Assembly: GCA_021464415.1 (NCBI GenBank)
Contig: JAKCWG010000742.1
Coordinates: 310,001 to 374,000 of the forward strand
DNA length: 64,000 bases
Source: Lonicera japonica
Taxonomy: Eukaryota; Streptophyta; Magnoliopsida; Dipsacales; Caprifoliaceae
Reading direction: 5' to 3'
In this document: positions 46,079-58,400 of the stretch, one piece after another
How the letters are laid out: each line of letters opens with the position of its first letter
Numbering within the stretch: position 1 is the stretch's first letter
Notes under the pieces: generated by a model
Told to the model about the DNA's origin: nothing
Database searches by the model: none
What the model saw: only the letters and a program-made list of their open reading frames with translations
Program-made: the position numbers and the translations under genes

Positions 46079-46358
46079 TCTTATCTATTTTTGCGGCATT
46101 TGTGCTGATTTTTTACTGCATTTTGGCTGAATTAAATGGAGGGAAAGTGGAGGAAGAGGAAATGAGAGGAAAAAGACGGTTATACCCCGCACATGACACG
46201 CACATGACCATTTATGTTAGAGTTTTAAACGGTCCGTCCAAAAATGGATAAAAGTGAAACACGCGCAAAACTTCATGGTTTTATGAGTGTCTTTCCAAAT
46301 TTTATGTTTAAAGGTGCAAAACAGGTCAAACTTTGAGGGAGTTACATGTAATTAACTC
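46079..46358 (-). repeat. Right TIR of Pack-MULE
   Basis: Reverse complement of the left TIR, about 90% similar by eye. Confidence 0.88.
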
Positions 46359-46559
46359 ACTACATTCTCTCTATATATATAGCCTTAATTATACATCCGG
46401 CCGGCCACATGTACGTTTTATATATTATTGGCAAGTAAATATTGAGAGGGATATTGGAACTTGTCATTAATATGTATTACTCTTCTACTCATTTTGCTTA
46501 AAGCCTTTCAATTTCTTGTCGAATATGCATTACTCTTTCACATGTATTACTCTTTTACT

Positions 46560-48739
46560 CATATTGAGAAGGATTTCAATCTACTAATGGCACAAATGGG
46601 AATTCTCATAACCAACCCGAGGGATTTCAATCTAGTAATGGCACAAATGGGACTTATGTACCTTTCACTCGATCTACCTCCAGGAATGCCAAAAATACTA
46701 ACACTTCTTTTACTCATACTGTACCAAATAGTATTGATCCATGTACCCATACCGAGGGTGGCACTATTCCTCAGTCACCTCCTTAAGCGCCTAAAATGAG
46801 AAGTGTTGTTCGCCGACGTCGGCGTAAGAAATATAATTTATCTAAAGTTAAATTTTTTTGACAATTGTTTATGGGAAACATATATATATATATATACAAC
46901 TAGATTTGTAACATTTTTATGTATGATAAGATTAAATAGAAATGGTAGGAATTCATCAAATAAACAAGCAACAAGGGGGCATGTCGAATGGTTAAAACTA
47001 GATGCATTGTTCGTTTATCAAATTCGAGGATCAAGGCTGTTTTCGACCCCAAGCATGGAAGAGCGACCGATTAAAATGTACATAGCATGTTAGCTCATGA
47101 CGTGGGGGCAGTTATCTGCCAACACTACCCAATGCAAGACGGATATTGGACAAAAGTATTTGAATATATAAAAAAGGACCTTATAGCAGAAATCACTGTG
47201 AGTAAAAAACGACCTTTCAAGTTGTATGATCTGATTTTTGGGTTGTAGTTTATCATCAATTCCTATTTAACATTCACATTCTGAAAGCATTAATTTTAAT
47301 TAGCAAAATAACACAGGTACAATAGTTTTTCCATGTGCATGGTTTAAAAGGATTATTAAAGACTAAAGCAAAAATGTTGCTATAGTTTTTCCATGTGGTT
47401 AATCAATCATGAATTTTCCTATAGCAACTAACCAGTTAATTAATACTTAGTTGAGTAATATATCTTTCTTATTATATGTAATATTAAGATGTTGCATTAA
47501 TGGCTTACTTAGAGTAATGGACAACTAATACTGAATTGTGTGATTTATGACATGTCTCCATTTATTTGCAAATTTGTAGATGAACTTTGACATAGACCCC
47601 CAAAATTCTAGAATACTATGACTACATTGACAATCTCATGGCTATTCGATATAGAGAGTTCAAGTTTGAGTTGCGACTATTATTTAGACTTTGAGTCACC
47701 CCAGGAAGCATTAGCCAATCCTCATATAAAGATAGAAAATAGACCAGGGCAATGGGAGCTTCTGTAACATTTCCGGTCATACCGATTTTTGGCATTCGCT
47801 AATTAGATCACGTGTTTCATTCTCTCTTTAATTCTTTTTATGGTGTCATTAACATAGCCTTTTTTATATATATAATTTACCTTTTCATAGAAACAATCAA
47901 ATGCTAACAAGAATAACCGGCAAAAAAGGCCATTTGAACATCATGATGGCTCATGCCCGCCTGGCTACATAGTGGAGGAGTAAGTTGAGGTAACACATTC
48001 TAATTAAGCTATTTGAGACTTAGCCTTTTAAGTTATTATGCCCAGTTAGTTATGATACACATATTATTCCAAAAAAATAAACCTTTTGTATTCCATTTTT
48101 TATTGACATTTAAATTGCAATCATAAAATGTAATTCTTGTAGGTGGGATCCCAATTTCCGATCATTAATGCATTTTAGAGAGCTTATGGTGCGAAAAGTC
48201 TAAATATTACCAATGATACAGTGAAGGCCAAATATGTGAGTTACACATTTTAAATTGTGATATATATTCTCTTTTAGTTATTTAATTGAGGCTGCATTAA
48301 ATTATAAAATCATGTTTAGTAACATATTCAATTTTTCTCAAAATGAGATGGTCACAAAGAAGGACGAGTATATTAAGGATGTGTCAAAGGACTATCCCGA
48401 GGATACAATATTAAAAGACATGATAGATGAAAATGTGGGACTTGATATTGTAAAAGATGTATTGGGTACTAAGCGTCGTCAGGAGTTTCATGGAATTGGA
48501 GTAAGTCAAATTCGTGAATTTAAGAAGGGGTTGTCATTGAGAGCTCGACAGTTGGAGGAACAGCTAGTAGTAGAGAGAGTAGCATGAGAAGAAGACGAAC
48601 AAATACTTGACCGTTTCATGCAATCCTCGGAGCAAACTATGCATCTACTAGTGCAAATAGTGCCTGGGTTTGTTCATCCTCCAATGATTGTACCACCACA
48701 ATCAAATTATGATCATGTGGATGAAGAGGAGAACAAATA
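46560..48739 (+). pseudogene. CACTA Transposase_24-like protein remnant
   Basis: Several decayed exons: a Ser/Thr/Asn-rich part (46560-46790); AVFDPKHGRATD, then a stop, then LAHDVGAVICQHYPMQDGYW and KKDLIAEIT (about 47030-47215); SPQEALANPHIKIENRPGQW (about 47700-47760); NRQKRPFEHHDGSCPPGYIV (about 47920); SQFPIINAF and NITNDTVKAKY (about 48145-48236); then TKKDEYIKDVSKDYPEDTIL, DVLGTKRRQEFHGIGVSQI and a coiled-coil tail ending DEEENK at 48739. These blocks follow the order of plant En/Spm-type accessory proteins. Several stops and frame changes. Confidence 0.7.
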
Positions 48740-49202
48740 ATTAGTTAGCACACTATCTTTTTTTCTTTTAACTTATAAGTCATATAGAAATGGTTATGAT
48801 ACCACATAAAATGCTTAGTTAATTTTTTGTACTTTTTAGCTCACTACATACAAAATGCTTGTTATACTCTTTAGAGATGCACTACATATAAGTTACTATG
48901 TTGGTTTTCTATATAAATGCTCGACTTATATATAAGTGCTCGACTTTTTAAGGGTTCTAAGATTTATAACAAAATTAATTTCGTGTTCCCAATACTTGTT
49001 TTGTATCAACAACAATCAAAAATCTTGGCAGTGATTCGTATAATGACAGAAAATTTAATTATGAATTTAGTAATATTCATGCTCCATTAGTTGACGTTCT
49101 ACTTGGATAATGGAGTGGTAACATTAAGAGAGAGAGAGAGAGACTAAATATGATCATTGATTCATTTATATTGTTTTAAGCATAATTCTTTCAATTTTCA
49201 AG

Positions 49203-49776
49203 GTAAAATAGCAGGAGAGTTGAAAAATGTTGGTGCTATATATTCAGAACTCGCGAATTGCTCCCGCTCCCATTCTTGCTCATCATCATCCTCCTCCTCC
49301 TGTTCTTAGTAAGGACTTCTAGATTGATGAATTAAAGAAAATGACTATCAATCACATGGTAGTGGCTATACTCAGAGCGAGTAGCCTTTACAACTGGATT
49401 TATATTGCCTGGTGGTTATATTCAAAGTAGCGATGAAAATGAAAGGATGGCAGTTCTTAGTACAAAATCAATCACTTTCCAAGTATTTATCATTTCTGAT
49501 ACTATAGCACTATTATTTTCTACTAGCGCCTTATTTATGTACTTTGTTGCTGCGATTTACGCTTCACTTGAAGAAGAAGAAAGTTATGGCCTCTGTGTGT
49601 TTGGTGGCCTGTTTTGCAATATGCTTGGCCTTGGAGCAATGATAGTTGCCTTTATTACGGGGACATATGCCATGTTACAACATGCACATGCCCTTGCAGT
49701 TGCAACCTGCGTTATTGCCTGTTGTACCTTTCCCACATATTTGTATTTGCCCATCATGATGAAGCTTGACAAGTGA
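49203..49776 (+). pseudogene. Ankyrin-PGG copy C, orphan PGG exon
   Basis: Upstream intron sequence (48960-49200) matches the last intron of copies A and D. The acceptor is changed from TTTTCAG to TTTTCAAG, shifting the AG by one base. KIAGELKNVGA-like sequence follows, then a linker with three His and five Pro codons (CATCATCATCCTCCTCCTCC), stops and shifts. The PGG body is open from 49405: LPGGYIQSSDENERMAVLS, FQVFIISDTIALLFSTSAL, CNMLGLGAMIVAFITGTYAM; stop at 49776. No ankyrin exon for this copy is found nearby; the CACTA remnant occupies that place. Confidence 0.8.
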
Positions 49777-51294
49777 TCGAAACGACATAATTTAATTTGT
49801 TTAGATGTGGTGGTACGCGCTTAATGTCACAAATAAGAGTAGCATTTAGTATTCAAGTTTCTTGATGATATTGTATGTTCTAGAGGATGAAACACAAATT
49901 CTTTTCCTTGCTCATTTTTTTTTTAATTTTTATTTTGGGTATGAATCCTTGCTCGAATTAAATGTATCGTTCTTATTAAAAAATTGTTCCGGATCTTGAA
50001 CCTGCTCCCTGTCATTTTTTAAATCTCACCTTATATACGGAATAAGTTATGTTGTCAATAATTGATTAAATTAGTGCATAATTTGAGAAAAGATGTTAAG
50101 GTTGAAAGTAAATTAAAGTATTGTTTGACTTTTATCGGGCATTTAATTAATTTTTCATGTTGATATTTGTATATTATATATATTTATCTATTTATATGAG
50201 AGAGAGCCTCGTCATCTTAATTAGTCTCACATTGGCCAACTACTTTTCAATTTATTTTAGTTCTTTTCAGTGTTGAAAGGTGGACGGCTTTTCCTAATCA
50301 TTCATTTTCTTTGAAGTTTGATAACACTGAGCTGGGCTAGCTGAATGTGGGCTGGGCTAGATTAAGAGTGGGCTAGCAGAGTATGGGCCCACCTCTGAAT
50401 CTGGCCCGCATAAAAACTGTCATATTATATGTGTTTATTATATATTGGTTTAAAAAACCTTATTATAATCTATTACAACAAATAAATAATTAATACATTA
50501 ATATATTAATTTTTTATTACTGGATTAATGGGCAACACAATAAAACTTTAGTTAAAGCAACTAGATGGGCTCACTTAATTTACACCCGAATAGCTGAAGC
50601 TGGGCTTAATTGGTTTATTTATGAATGACTTTTCTATCTTATGCCTTTTCATTTCCATAGACATCTTCTAATAAAAGTCTTTCTAATGGTTATTATTTAT
50701 TTTTACACACACATATATATATATATACAAATTATGAAATTCATGTATGCACTTAAAAGATAGAATAAATAGAGTATGACTTTTCAAAACGATGCCAACA
50801 TTACTCATTTTGGTAGCTAATCCATCTATGGGCAAAGTCCATTTTTGTGAAGTCAAAACAAATCGAACACTAAACTCAAGTTTAAAACTCTACGGCCTTT
50901 GTATTTTTAAGCAAATTACATAAAAAAAAAAAAAAAAAAAGAAGATAAAGATAAAATTGTCCGAATAACATTCATTAAACATTCCAAATGTGATATACTC
51001 AAACAAACAACACTTATTTTGATGGAACATTCAAAAACAAAAAAAAAATTAGATTAAGTTTCCCGAATTCAAAATTAGTTTTAGTTTTCAAATTCAAACA
51101 AGTAAACAAACGCAACTTATGAATATGTGTGGATTATACTACCAGAGTACCAGTATGTGCATTAGTTATGTTACAAATATTTCACCAGCTAAAGAGTATT
51201 TGTAATATGTATCCTAGCTAAGAGTATATGTAAATTACGAGTATATGGGAATAACACTTATAATATTTGTTTGAATAACGATAACAATATATAT
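49777..51294. other. AT-rich spacer after copy C
   Basis: 3' flank of copy C, then anonymous sequence with a GCTGGGCTAG repeat patch (50326-50375), TA microsatellites and a poly-A run near 50920. No gene seen. Confidence 0.5.
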
Positions 51295-52518
51295 GGGGTG
51301 TTCTTAAATGCACACACAAAATCAGTCTTCTCACCTCAGTGTGAGAATACTTTCTTCTCACCCGATCAAACCTTTAAAAAAACCTTACACTTCGCCCCAG
51401 CAGTGGGGTGAGTTTACTGAAACAATATAGGGACGATAAAATTTCGTTGCTAAAAGTAAAAACATTAAATAATATTAAAATTTTCATTAAGATAAAACAT
51501 AATAATAAAATTTACATTGTTCTTAATAAATTTTATTAAAAACTTCATCTAAATAGTACCTCCAAGATACAAAATATTAATTGTCATAAATAAGTTTTAG
51601 TAATTATATGATATTTTATATAATCTTTTCTTAAATGGTTATTATTCATATTTCAAATTTATTTACAAATTTTATTTTTATCTTTATCAAATAAGTAAAT
51701 ATAATACTTAATTCACTACTTCAAAAATATTAAAAGATCAATTTGTTGTTTGTAAATATAAGTTATCTTTTGTGAAAAGGGAAAAAATGAATTTGAAAAA
51801 TAAAATAGTTTTCATAAAAATAAATCATTTATTAACATATTTTGTTACTTTCGATTTCTATGATATTTAATTTTTCGGAGATTCAGGAAAACGATATCCT
51901 TACAAAATGTTAAAATGATAGAGATTTTCTCACCAAACTATTTCCTTTTTCAATATTTTTTTACGATTAATTTTAAGAAATTAATTATTGAAACAATAAA
52001 AACACAACATACAATACATATTTTTTTATATATATATTTATGACATATTAGACACACAATAACACTACATTTCTTTAACTTTAACTTTAACATTAGATAA
52101 TTTAACATGAGTTTTATTGAACTTTGCTTTCATGCATGCTCAAATAAAAAGAATGAATAAATTAAGAAAAACATCATTGAAAATGTTATTGTACCGGTGC
52201 AAATAAAAATAAAAATAAAATTCTACTAATCTATATAAAATTATGAGAATACTTATTATAAGCATGCATTTATGAGATGTATGTAATTAAGTGAAAATAG
52301 TAGATGTTTGTTTGTTGGAAATAATGTAATTTTTTAATTAATTTTTAATTTTTAAAACTTTAAATGGGTGAGAAGATAAATTAGTGGCGATTTTTTCAAA
52401 GTATAGAAAGCAAGGCGAGAAGAAAAAGTTTTGCGTTATTTTTTAGGTTAAGATTAACGTAACTTTGACCTTTAGTATGGTGAGAAAACGGACTATGTGG
52501 ATGTATTTAAGAATACCC
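51295..52518. mobile_element. Non-autonomous inverted-repeat element, hAT-like
   Basis: Left GGGGTGTTCTTAAATGCACA and right end, opposite strand, GGGTATTCTTAAATACATCC continue as an imperfect ~45-bp TIR reaching TTCTCACC. Flanks are TATATAT on both sides, compatible with a 7-8-bp duplication but uninformative because AT-repetitive. Interior 1.2 kb AT-rich, non-coding. Confidence 0.6.
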
Positions 52519-55438
52519 TATATATATTATGAATTACACCAAGTACAATGATAGCAAGCCTTAAAAAAAAATTTGCACCTCATTCTAATTGTTTCTTAAA
52601 ATTAAACTCAAAACTTGTGGGCAAAGTACCGCATAGTAAATACTTTGTGAAAAAGTGAGTTTCTGTCAGTGGCCCTTGATCTTGATATATTTCAATCTTG
52701 AATACAATAATAGTAGTTAGGTGATTGATTATTTATATAATTTATATATTGAAACCACATCACAGCAATTAATACCGAATAATTCTTACAACAAACCTCT
52801 ATTTGTCCTTTCCTTATTTGTTAATTTCTGGGATTATGACTAATAATAACATATTAAGATTTGGGGTTACTTGTGTTTTTAATTAGAACCAACAAATTTT
52901 CTCTTGTCATCTTCCTTCCATTCTACCCCTCATTTCATAATTTACTAAAAAATATGATATAGCTAGACTAGTTGACTATGAGCACATGATATATACATAT
53001 ATATCATTTTAATTTGGTGATAACTAATATATTATAATACTATATTTATGTGGATGTAAATTGAATTTCAACTAAGAGACATGTACCTCGTGAAAATAAC
53101 ACGAATAATTAATAAAATTTCCACTTTCTACTCTTAATGTGATGATTTTGTCAACTTGGCTGTGGGATTCAGATAGTGCTGGTCCCTACCTTTAATTTCC
53201 AATTTAATTTTTATTTATTTTTTAATTTTTTCGTTTTTTTAGCTGTCCATAATTTTTCTCCCTCTAGTGAAAGTTTGATCTCTCCATTAAATCACTCTCA
53301 GAATAACTACACACTTTAGTGACATGTCTACTCTATATCATGCATTTAGTTGATTAGTTATTTGTATCTAATTAAAAAAAAATAGATTTAACATGTACGT
53401 ACTGACTCATGTATATTTAATTTGAACAAAGTAATTAAACAAATAAATCACACTATATCATGCATTTATTTAGTTAGTTATATGTACATGTCATATATGT
53501 ACGACTACTGTATATTTAATTTAAAAAAAAAATAATTAACCAAAATAGTAGGACTTATTTGCAAAATCCTTAAACTAGAGTTTTTAGCGACCGGTTTGAT
53601 TTAGGTCCCTTCAAGGGCGTAGGGAATGTGGTAGCCCGCATGTGGATTTTTCTTAATAGGTATAGTAAAATAAAAAAATTTGTGTAAACATTTAAAACTT
53701 AAGATTTAGTTTGTAAGGTCTCAAAAATTTTAGGATAAAATTGTAATTATTTAAAAATAAAAACTTATTAAATCGGCAGTATTACTCCAATATACGTACA
53801 CACAACGGACATGTCATTCAACATTATCCGAATATGAAATCCGGAAGAGATATTTTGTAACTCGTATTTTATTTGGATATCTCTTTTTGTAATATATGTT
53901 TTTTGCTAGGTATCTCTTTATGTAATAGATGTTTAACATCTTAATATGTATATATATATATGTGTGTGTGTGTGTGGATGTATTTTATCATGATATCAGT
54001 TCTTATAATTATTAATATTTTTTTTCTTAATATTAGTCAATTCTCCATTAAATTGCCATCTTAACTCTGTCACAAGGTTTATTAGTAACTCAGTTCAGGC
54101 TATTCGAATTCTTTCTCCTTTTAAATTAATGACTTTGTAGGGACTTTTGATCCTGGAAATTCCAAAAATAAGATACGGTGAAATGAGTAGTTAATAATAA
54201 AAAATGTTCTAAGCACACAGGCCTAGCTTGGCGACCGAGCCTATGCTTGCGGGGCAATTGTGGGCGGCCAAATTTTCGGCCAGGCCTACCATGAGATATT
54301 CTTCATGAGTATGAATGCACCATTATAGATAAGAGAGGTAAGACACTGGTATTTTTGTTTATAGGTATGTTCTTTCAGTGAGTTTTAATGCTACTAATAA
54401 TACGTCTTCCTTTGTGTGTGTCAGAGCTTTTATTGTTGTTAATAATGGAGTTTAATACAAGGGAACAAGCTTCCGGGTTTTCTTTTATCTCTCCTCTTTT
54501 CTATAGATTTCTCAGTTAAAGAAATCCCTCTCCTGTTGAGAGCTATCCCTTTCTATTTATATTGTATAGAATTAAAGTTATAATGCTCTATTAGGGTGCA
54601 TGTCTAAAAGGCAGCCGTGGGTAAGACGTGAGTCTCCCTACATTAATTGTGGAATGATTTGCATTAAAGACCGGTCACTTCTACATAACACATGTTAGGA
54701 TTTGGTGATTGCGTTCTACACAAGTAGGTGAGATGCCGTGTGGTAGGTGACTTCTATCACAAGTTAGTGGCTTTGCACGTATTCGTTATGATGACTAAAG
54801 ATCCATCACATCCTTCCGCATGTTCTCTGTTTTCCCGGGCGTGTTAGTCACGCCACTCAACCGATATCGGGGTATGCCGAGTTGCCATGCTTCTCGGCAG
54901 GAAGCTGAATTCGGCACCCAAGTTGCTCTTCATTAAGCCTTTGACCGCCAAACCCACGAACTGGGTCTGATTCGTGAGCTTTTAAAGTGTCGGGCTGACT
55001 TAGTATTTCAATAATAATTTTATGTCCCCTCAAATATATAGCAGTGTAGCGCATATAAATCATTTTATAAGATCCAATTGACATATATGGGACAAATTAA
55101 TTTGGTCGTAAATGTCACGCCAATAAAAACCACAATGACCTCGTCATATATATTAAATTTCTATGATGAATTAAGTGCACTCTCAACTTTAAAAAAAAAA
55201 TGAAGAAGAAAGAAAGTCAATTCTCGACTTTCGATAACAATTAGTTAAGTGGGAAAACAACGTGGATTGATTCTTCAATTCACTAACCAACATATTAAAT
55301 CAAAAGAAAAAAGACTTAGAAGTCGTTGGGTGGGATATATATCTCCATATATTGAGGTCAAGTTTAGATAAAAAATAATCGATCAGGAACGCACCCAAAC
55401 TTGGTCAGTTTATATATATATATATATATTTCAAGACA
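52519..55438. other. Spacer upstream of copy D
   Basis: AT-rich, with a TA/TG microsatellite at 53950-53975. 54210-54990 is GC-richer and contains TGTTGAGAGCTATCCCTTTC followed by TATTTATATTGTATAG and a CCGATATCGGGG stretch; it looks like a decayed LTR but no partner or TSD was found. The last ~400 bp should include the copy D promoter. Confidence 0.4.
55408..55430 (+). promoter_or_regulatory. TATA-rich stretch before copy D
   Basis: GTTTATATATATATATATAT ends about 9 bp before the ATG. If it is the TATA box, the start of transcription would fall inside the coding sequence, so the true core promoter may lie further upstream or translation may start later. Weak call. Confidence 0.25.
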
Positions 55439-58400
55439 ATGGAGCCGAGCCTTTACAATGCTGCCATTACTGGCAATATCGAGGTGGTCGTTACAACTCT
55501 ATCTGCACATCCATCACTAATAAGACAAGTCAACTCAGACGGTGATAGTGCGCTTCACCTTGCCGCGAGGGGAGGACACACAGGTGCAGTGCGTGTACTC
55601 ATTGACTTTGCAAAAACGCTTGGCCAATATATTGAAACCGGAATAAGGGATGAAGGGCTGGGTATCTTACGGCATAGGAATAAGAACAATAATACGGCCT
55701 TACATGAGGCCACTCGGTACAATCGCATTCCAGTGGTGAGCATGTTACTTGAAGAAGATGATCAGAGCACCGATGAATATAGAAACGAGTCGGGGGAGAC
55801 TCTATTGTACATGGCTGCTAGCAGAGGATTTCATGATTTGGTGGATGTTATTGTAAAAGCTTGTAGATATCCGGCGTGTGGTGGCCCAACCGGTAGAACA
55901 GCTTTACACGCGGCCGTGATTTGCAATAGCAGAGGTATGAAATTTGATATTTAACAAATTTTTATACCAGCGTCAAAGCTGCCCTATTTTCCTAGCTTCT
56001 TCCACTTAATGTGACTTTAAGGGTTTTTTTTTTTTTTTCTTTTGTCAAGAGTCTTTCGGTGCAATTTTTCCGCTTGCTTAAAATTTAAAAGATGTGTTCC
56101 CTAAGACAAATACTACTTCACAATATTTGCGATGTGGATTTGAATTGAAGTTGCCCAATCCGATGTCGGTTTTAGAATTAGGATCCAATCCGAATCATAC
56201 CACCACATCTGAATAATCCAATAGATCGAGTTCAATTTAAAATATTAGATTGGATCGGTTTCCAATCCGCTTTGTTTGTATATAGCAATCAATTACAATC
56301 AAAATAATAAGTTATATATATATAGTAGTACTCATAGGAGTGGCCACTTGTAGGTTTTCATGAAGATTCAAAGTTACATACAATTAATAAATATAAGAAT
56401 TATGAAAATGAAAAGCACAAATAAATTAATAAGAATGAAGAAGGAAAGCTTATTGTCTTGTGGTGATGTTCCATCTCAAATTATATTTTGACACGTGACA
56501 ATATTAAAACTAAACATATAAAATAATCGGATTGGTTTATGAGATTTGTAAAAATGAAACCATTCAAATAATTATGTTGGTTTATTAAAAATTGGATCCC
56601 AATTCAAAACATAAATCTTGAATCAGTCGATTTTTTTGATTTGAAGTGGATCTTGAACACCCTATGTCTAGGGGCCTCAAACTTAAAACAAATAAAAATT
56701 CCAAACTCAAGGATTGGATTCTATTTTTAAAATTTAGTATGTGATTATTCATGAAAAAGAAAAATTGATTGCACGTACCATAATTTAGGATGTCCCTAAT
56801 ATTTTACAAGAATAAAATTACAGGTCAACTTGTTATGACTCACTTTTTTTCCTAATCCAATCCATTTAGGCCTATTGGTCATTATATTAACGGGTAATTT
56901 CTTGTTCCCAGAGTGGTTTTAGCTTTGACCAATAACGATATTTGCTTTAGTGGTGTTTGATTTTCAAGTATTTTTAATAGAAAAAAAAATTAATATGTAG
57001 AGGCCACAAAAGACATCCAAAATAGAGATTTTCATAATTATATAAAAATATATATATAACCATTATATATGTATTCTTTTTTTTTTCAGATTGTGTTCGA
57101 AAAATATTGGAGCAGCGGCAATATTCAACAGCGGATGATTATTCCAAATTACCAATATATTATGCTGCACATCTTGGTTTTGCAAACGTGGTAAACGAAT
57201 TTTTATCTGTGGACGAATCATTTGGCCACGTGGCATGTGATGAAATGGGTAATAACGCACTTTTCGTAGCGGCTATTGAAGGTCATATATCTGTAATGCA
57301 ACAATTTATATGGCGCTGTCCAAGTTATCCGGATATGTTGGTTGATCATAGTGGAAGAAATGTGCTTCACGTTGCTATAAAGCATGAGCAGAAGGCTGTG
57401 ATTGAATATCTCTTACAAGAGTGTCCAACGATAGTCGACAGATTAATCATTCAGAAGGATGGAGATGGAAACACACCTCTTCATCTGCTTGCTGCTTCCA
57501 ATTGCTTTGTACCAAAACTCATACAACATCCTATGGCTGACAAGGGAGCCCTCAACAACGAGGGATTCACTCCACTGGACTTGGTAATCTACGATTATGA
57601 CATATCATCTACACCAGATCATGCAAAGGTAATCCCTTAATCCACGGATGATGTTGAGATTCAATTTACATCAGAATTTACACTCACTAGTAACCCTCTT
57701 TTCCATTAAAAAAACAAAGTGATTACAAAAAGAGTCGCACATAATTTATAAAAAAAAATTGAAATTAAATCTATATGAGTTTAACAAGCATCGCATGTGC
57801 AAACTTAGGTAGTGTAATCCGTGCCAAAGCCACCATCAACCGTGCCACAAAAATATTTATCCCCAAATCATTTTTTTTTTCAAATTTCACACCACCATTA
57901 TTTGATGTATTTTCAAAATATCAAATAAAAGAATTTAACAATTTTTTCTCTATTATTCTACTAATCTACTCTCCCTGGGTCGCTTTTTTTTTGTCTTTCT
58001 CTCTCATTAATTTCTTTTTAAATTTTAGAATACATTAACTTCTTATTTTTAAAATTTAAAATACATTAACTTTAAATACAAAAATTAGAAATTATTAAAC
58101 TTTTATATTTAAAATCTACTTATCGATACCTATAAATTAAGATCCATTATGACTACAAAGTTATTTGTCAACGATAAAAATTCAAAAAAAGCTGTTGCAA
58201 CCCACTGTATCTTTTTCTAAACCTATTTTCTCCATATAACTTACATTTATATCATTTTACACAATTTATTGTTTCAAATCCAACTGCAACCTAATTGTTC
58301 CTTTAGCTTAGAAAATAATAATAATATATACATACACACTAGGTATTGCCTATGCTGAACGGTACGGGTATATAAAAAATATTAACAGTTAGAAAATAGT

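Larger units (their letters stand above)
44775..46358. mobile_element. Pack-MULE carrying a metacaspase exon
   Basis: 1584 bp. TIRs (GAGTTAATTACATGTAACTC at both ends) extend about 259 and 280 bp. They are flanked by an exact 9-bp target duplication ACTACATTC (44766-44774 and 46359-46367), diagnostic of Mutator-type insertion. There is no transposase; the interior holds a host-gene fragment. It lies inside the CACTA remnant. Confidence 0.92.
43083..48940 (+). mobile_element. Truncated second CACTA element, split by a Pack-MULE
   Basis: CACTACAAGAAAA at 43083 is a canonical CACTA left terminus, followed by CCGACAAA/TTGTCGGCG-type subterminal motifs and a leader-like stretch (43480-43690). On the + strand, TNPA-type protein remnants run from 46560 to 48739. 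No CACTA right end was found before ankyrin-gene intron sequence resumes near 48960, so the right end is probably lost. A MULE sits inside (44775-46358). Joining both parts into one element is inference from orientation. Confidence 0.55.

Noticed and set aside
54210..54990. Solo LTR
   Set aside because: Sequence texture suggests an LTR, but no ends, partner copy or target duplication could be located.
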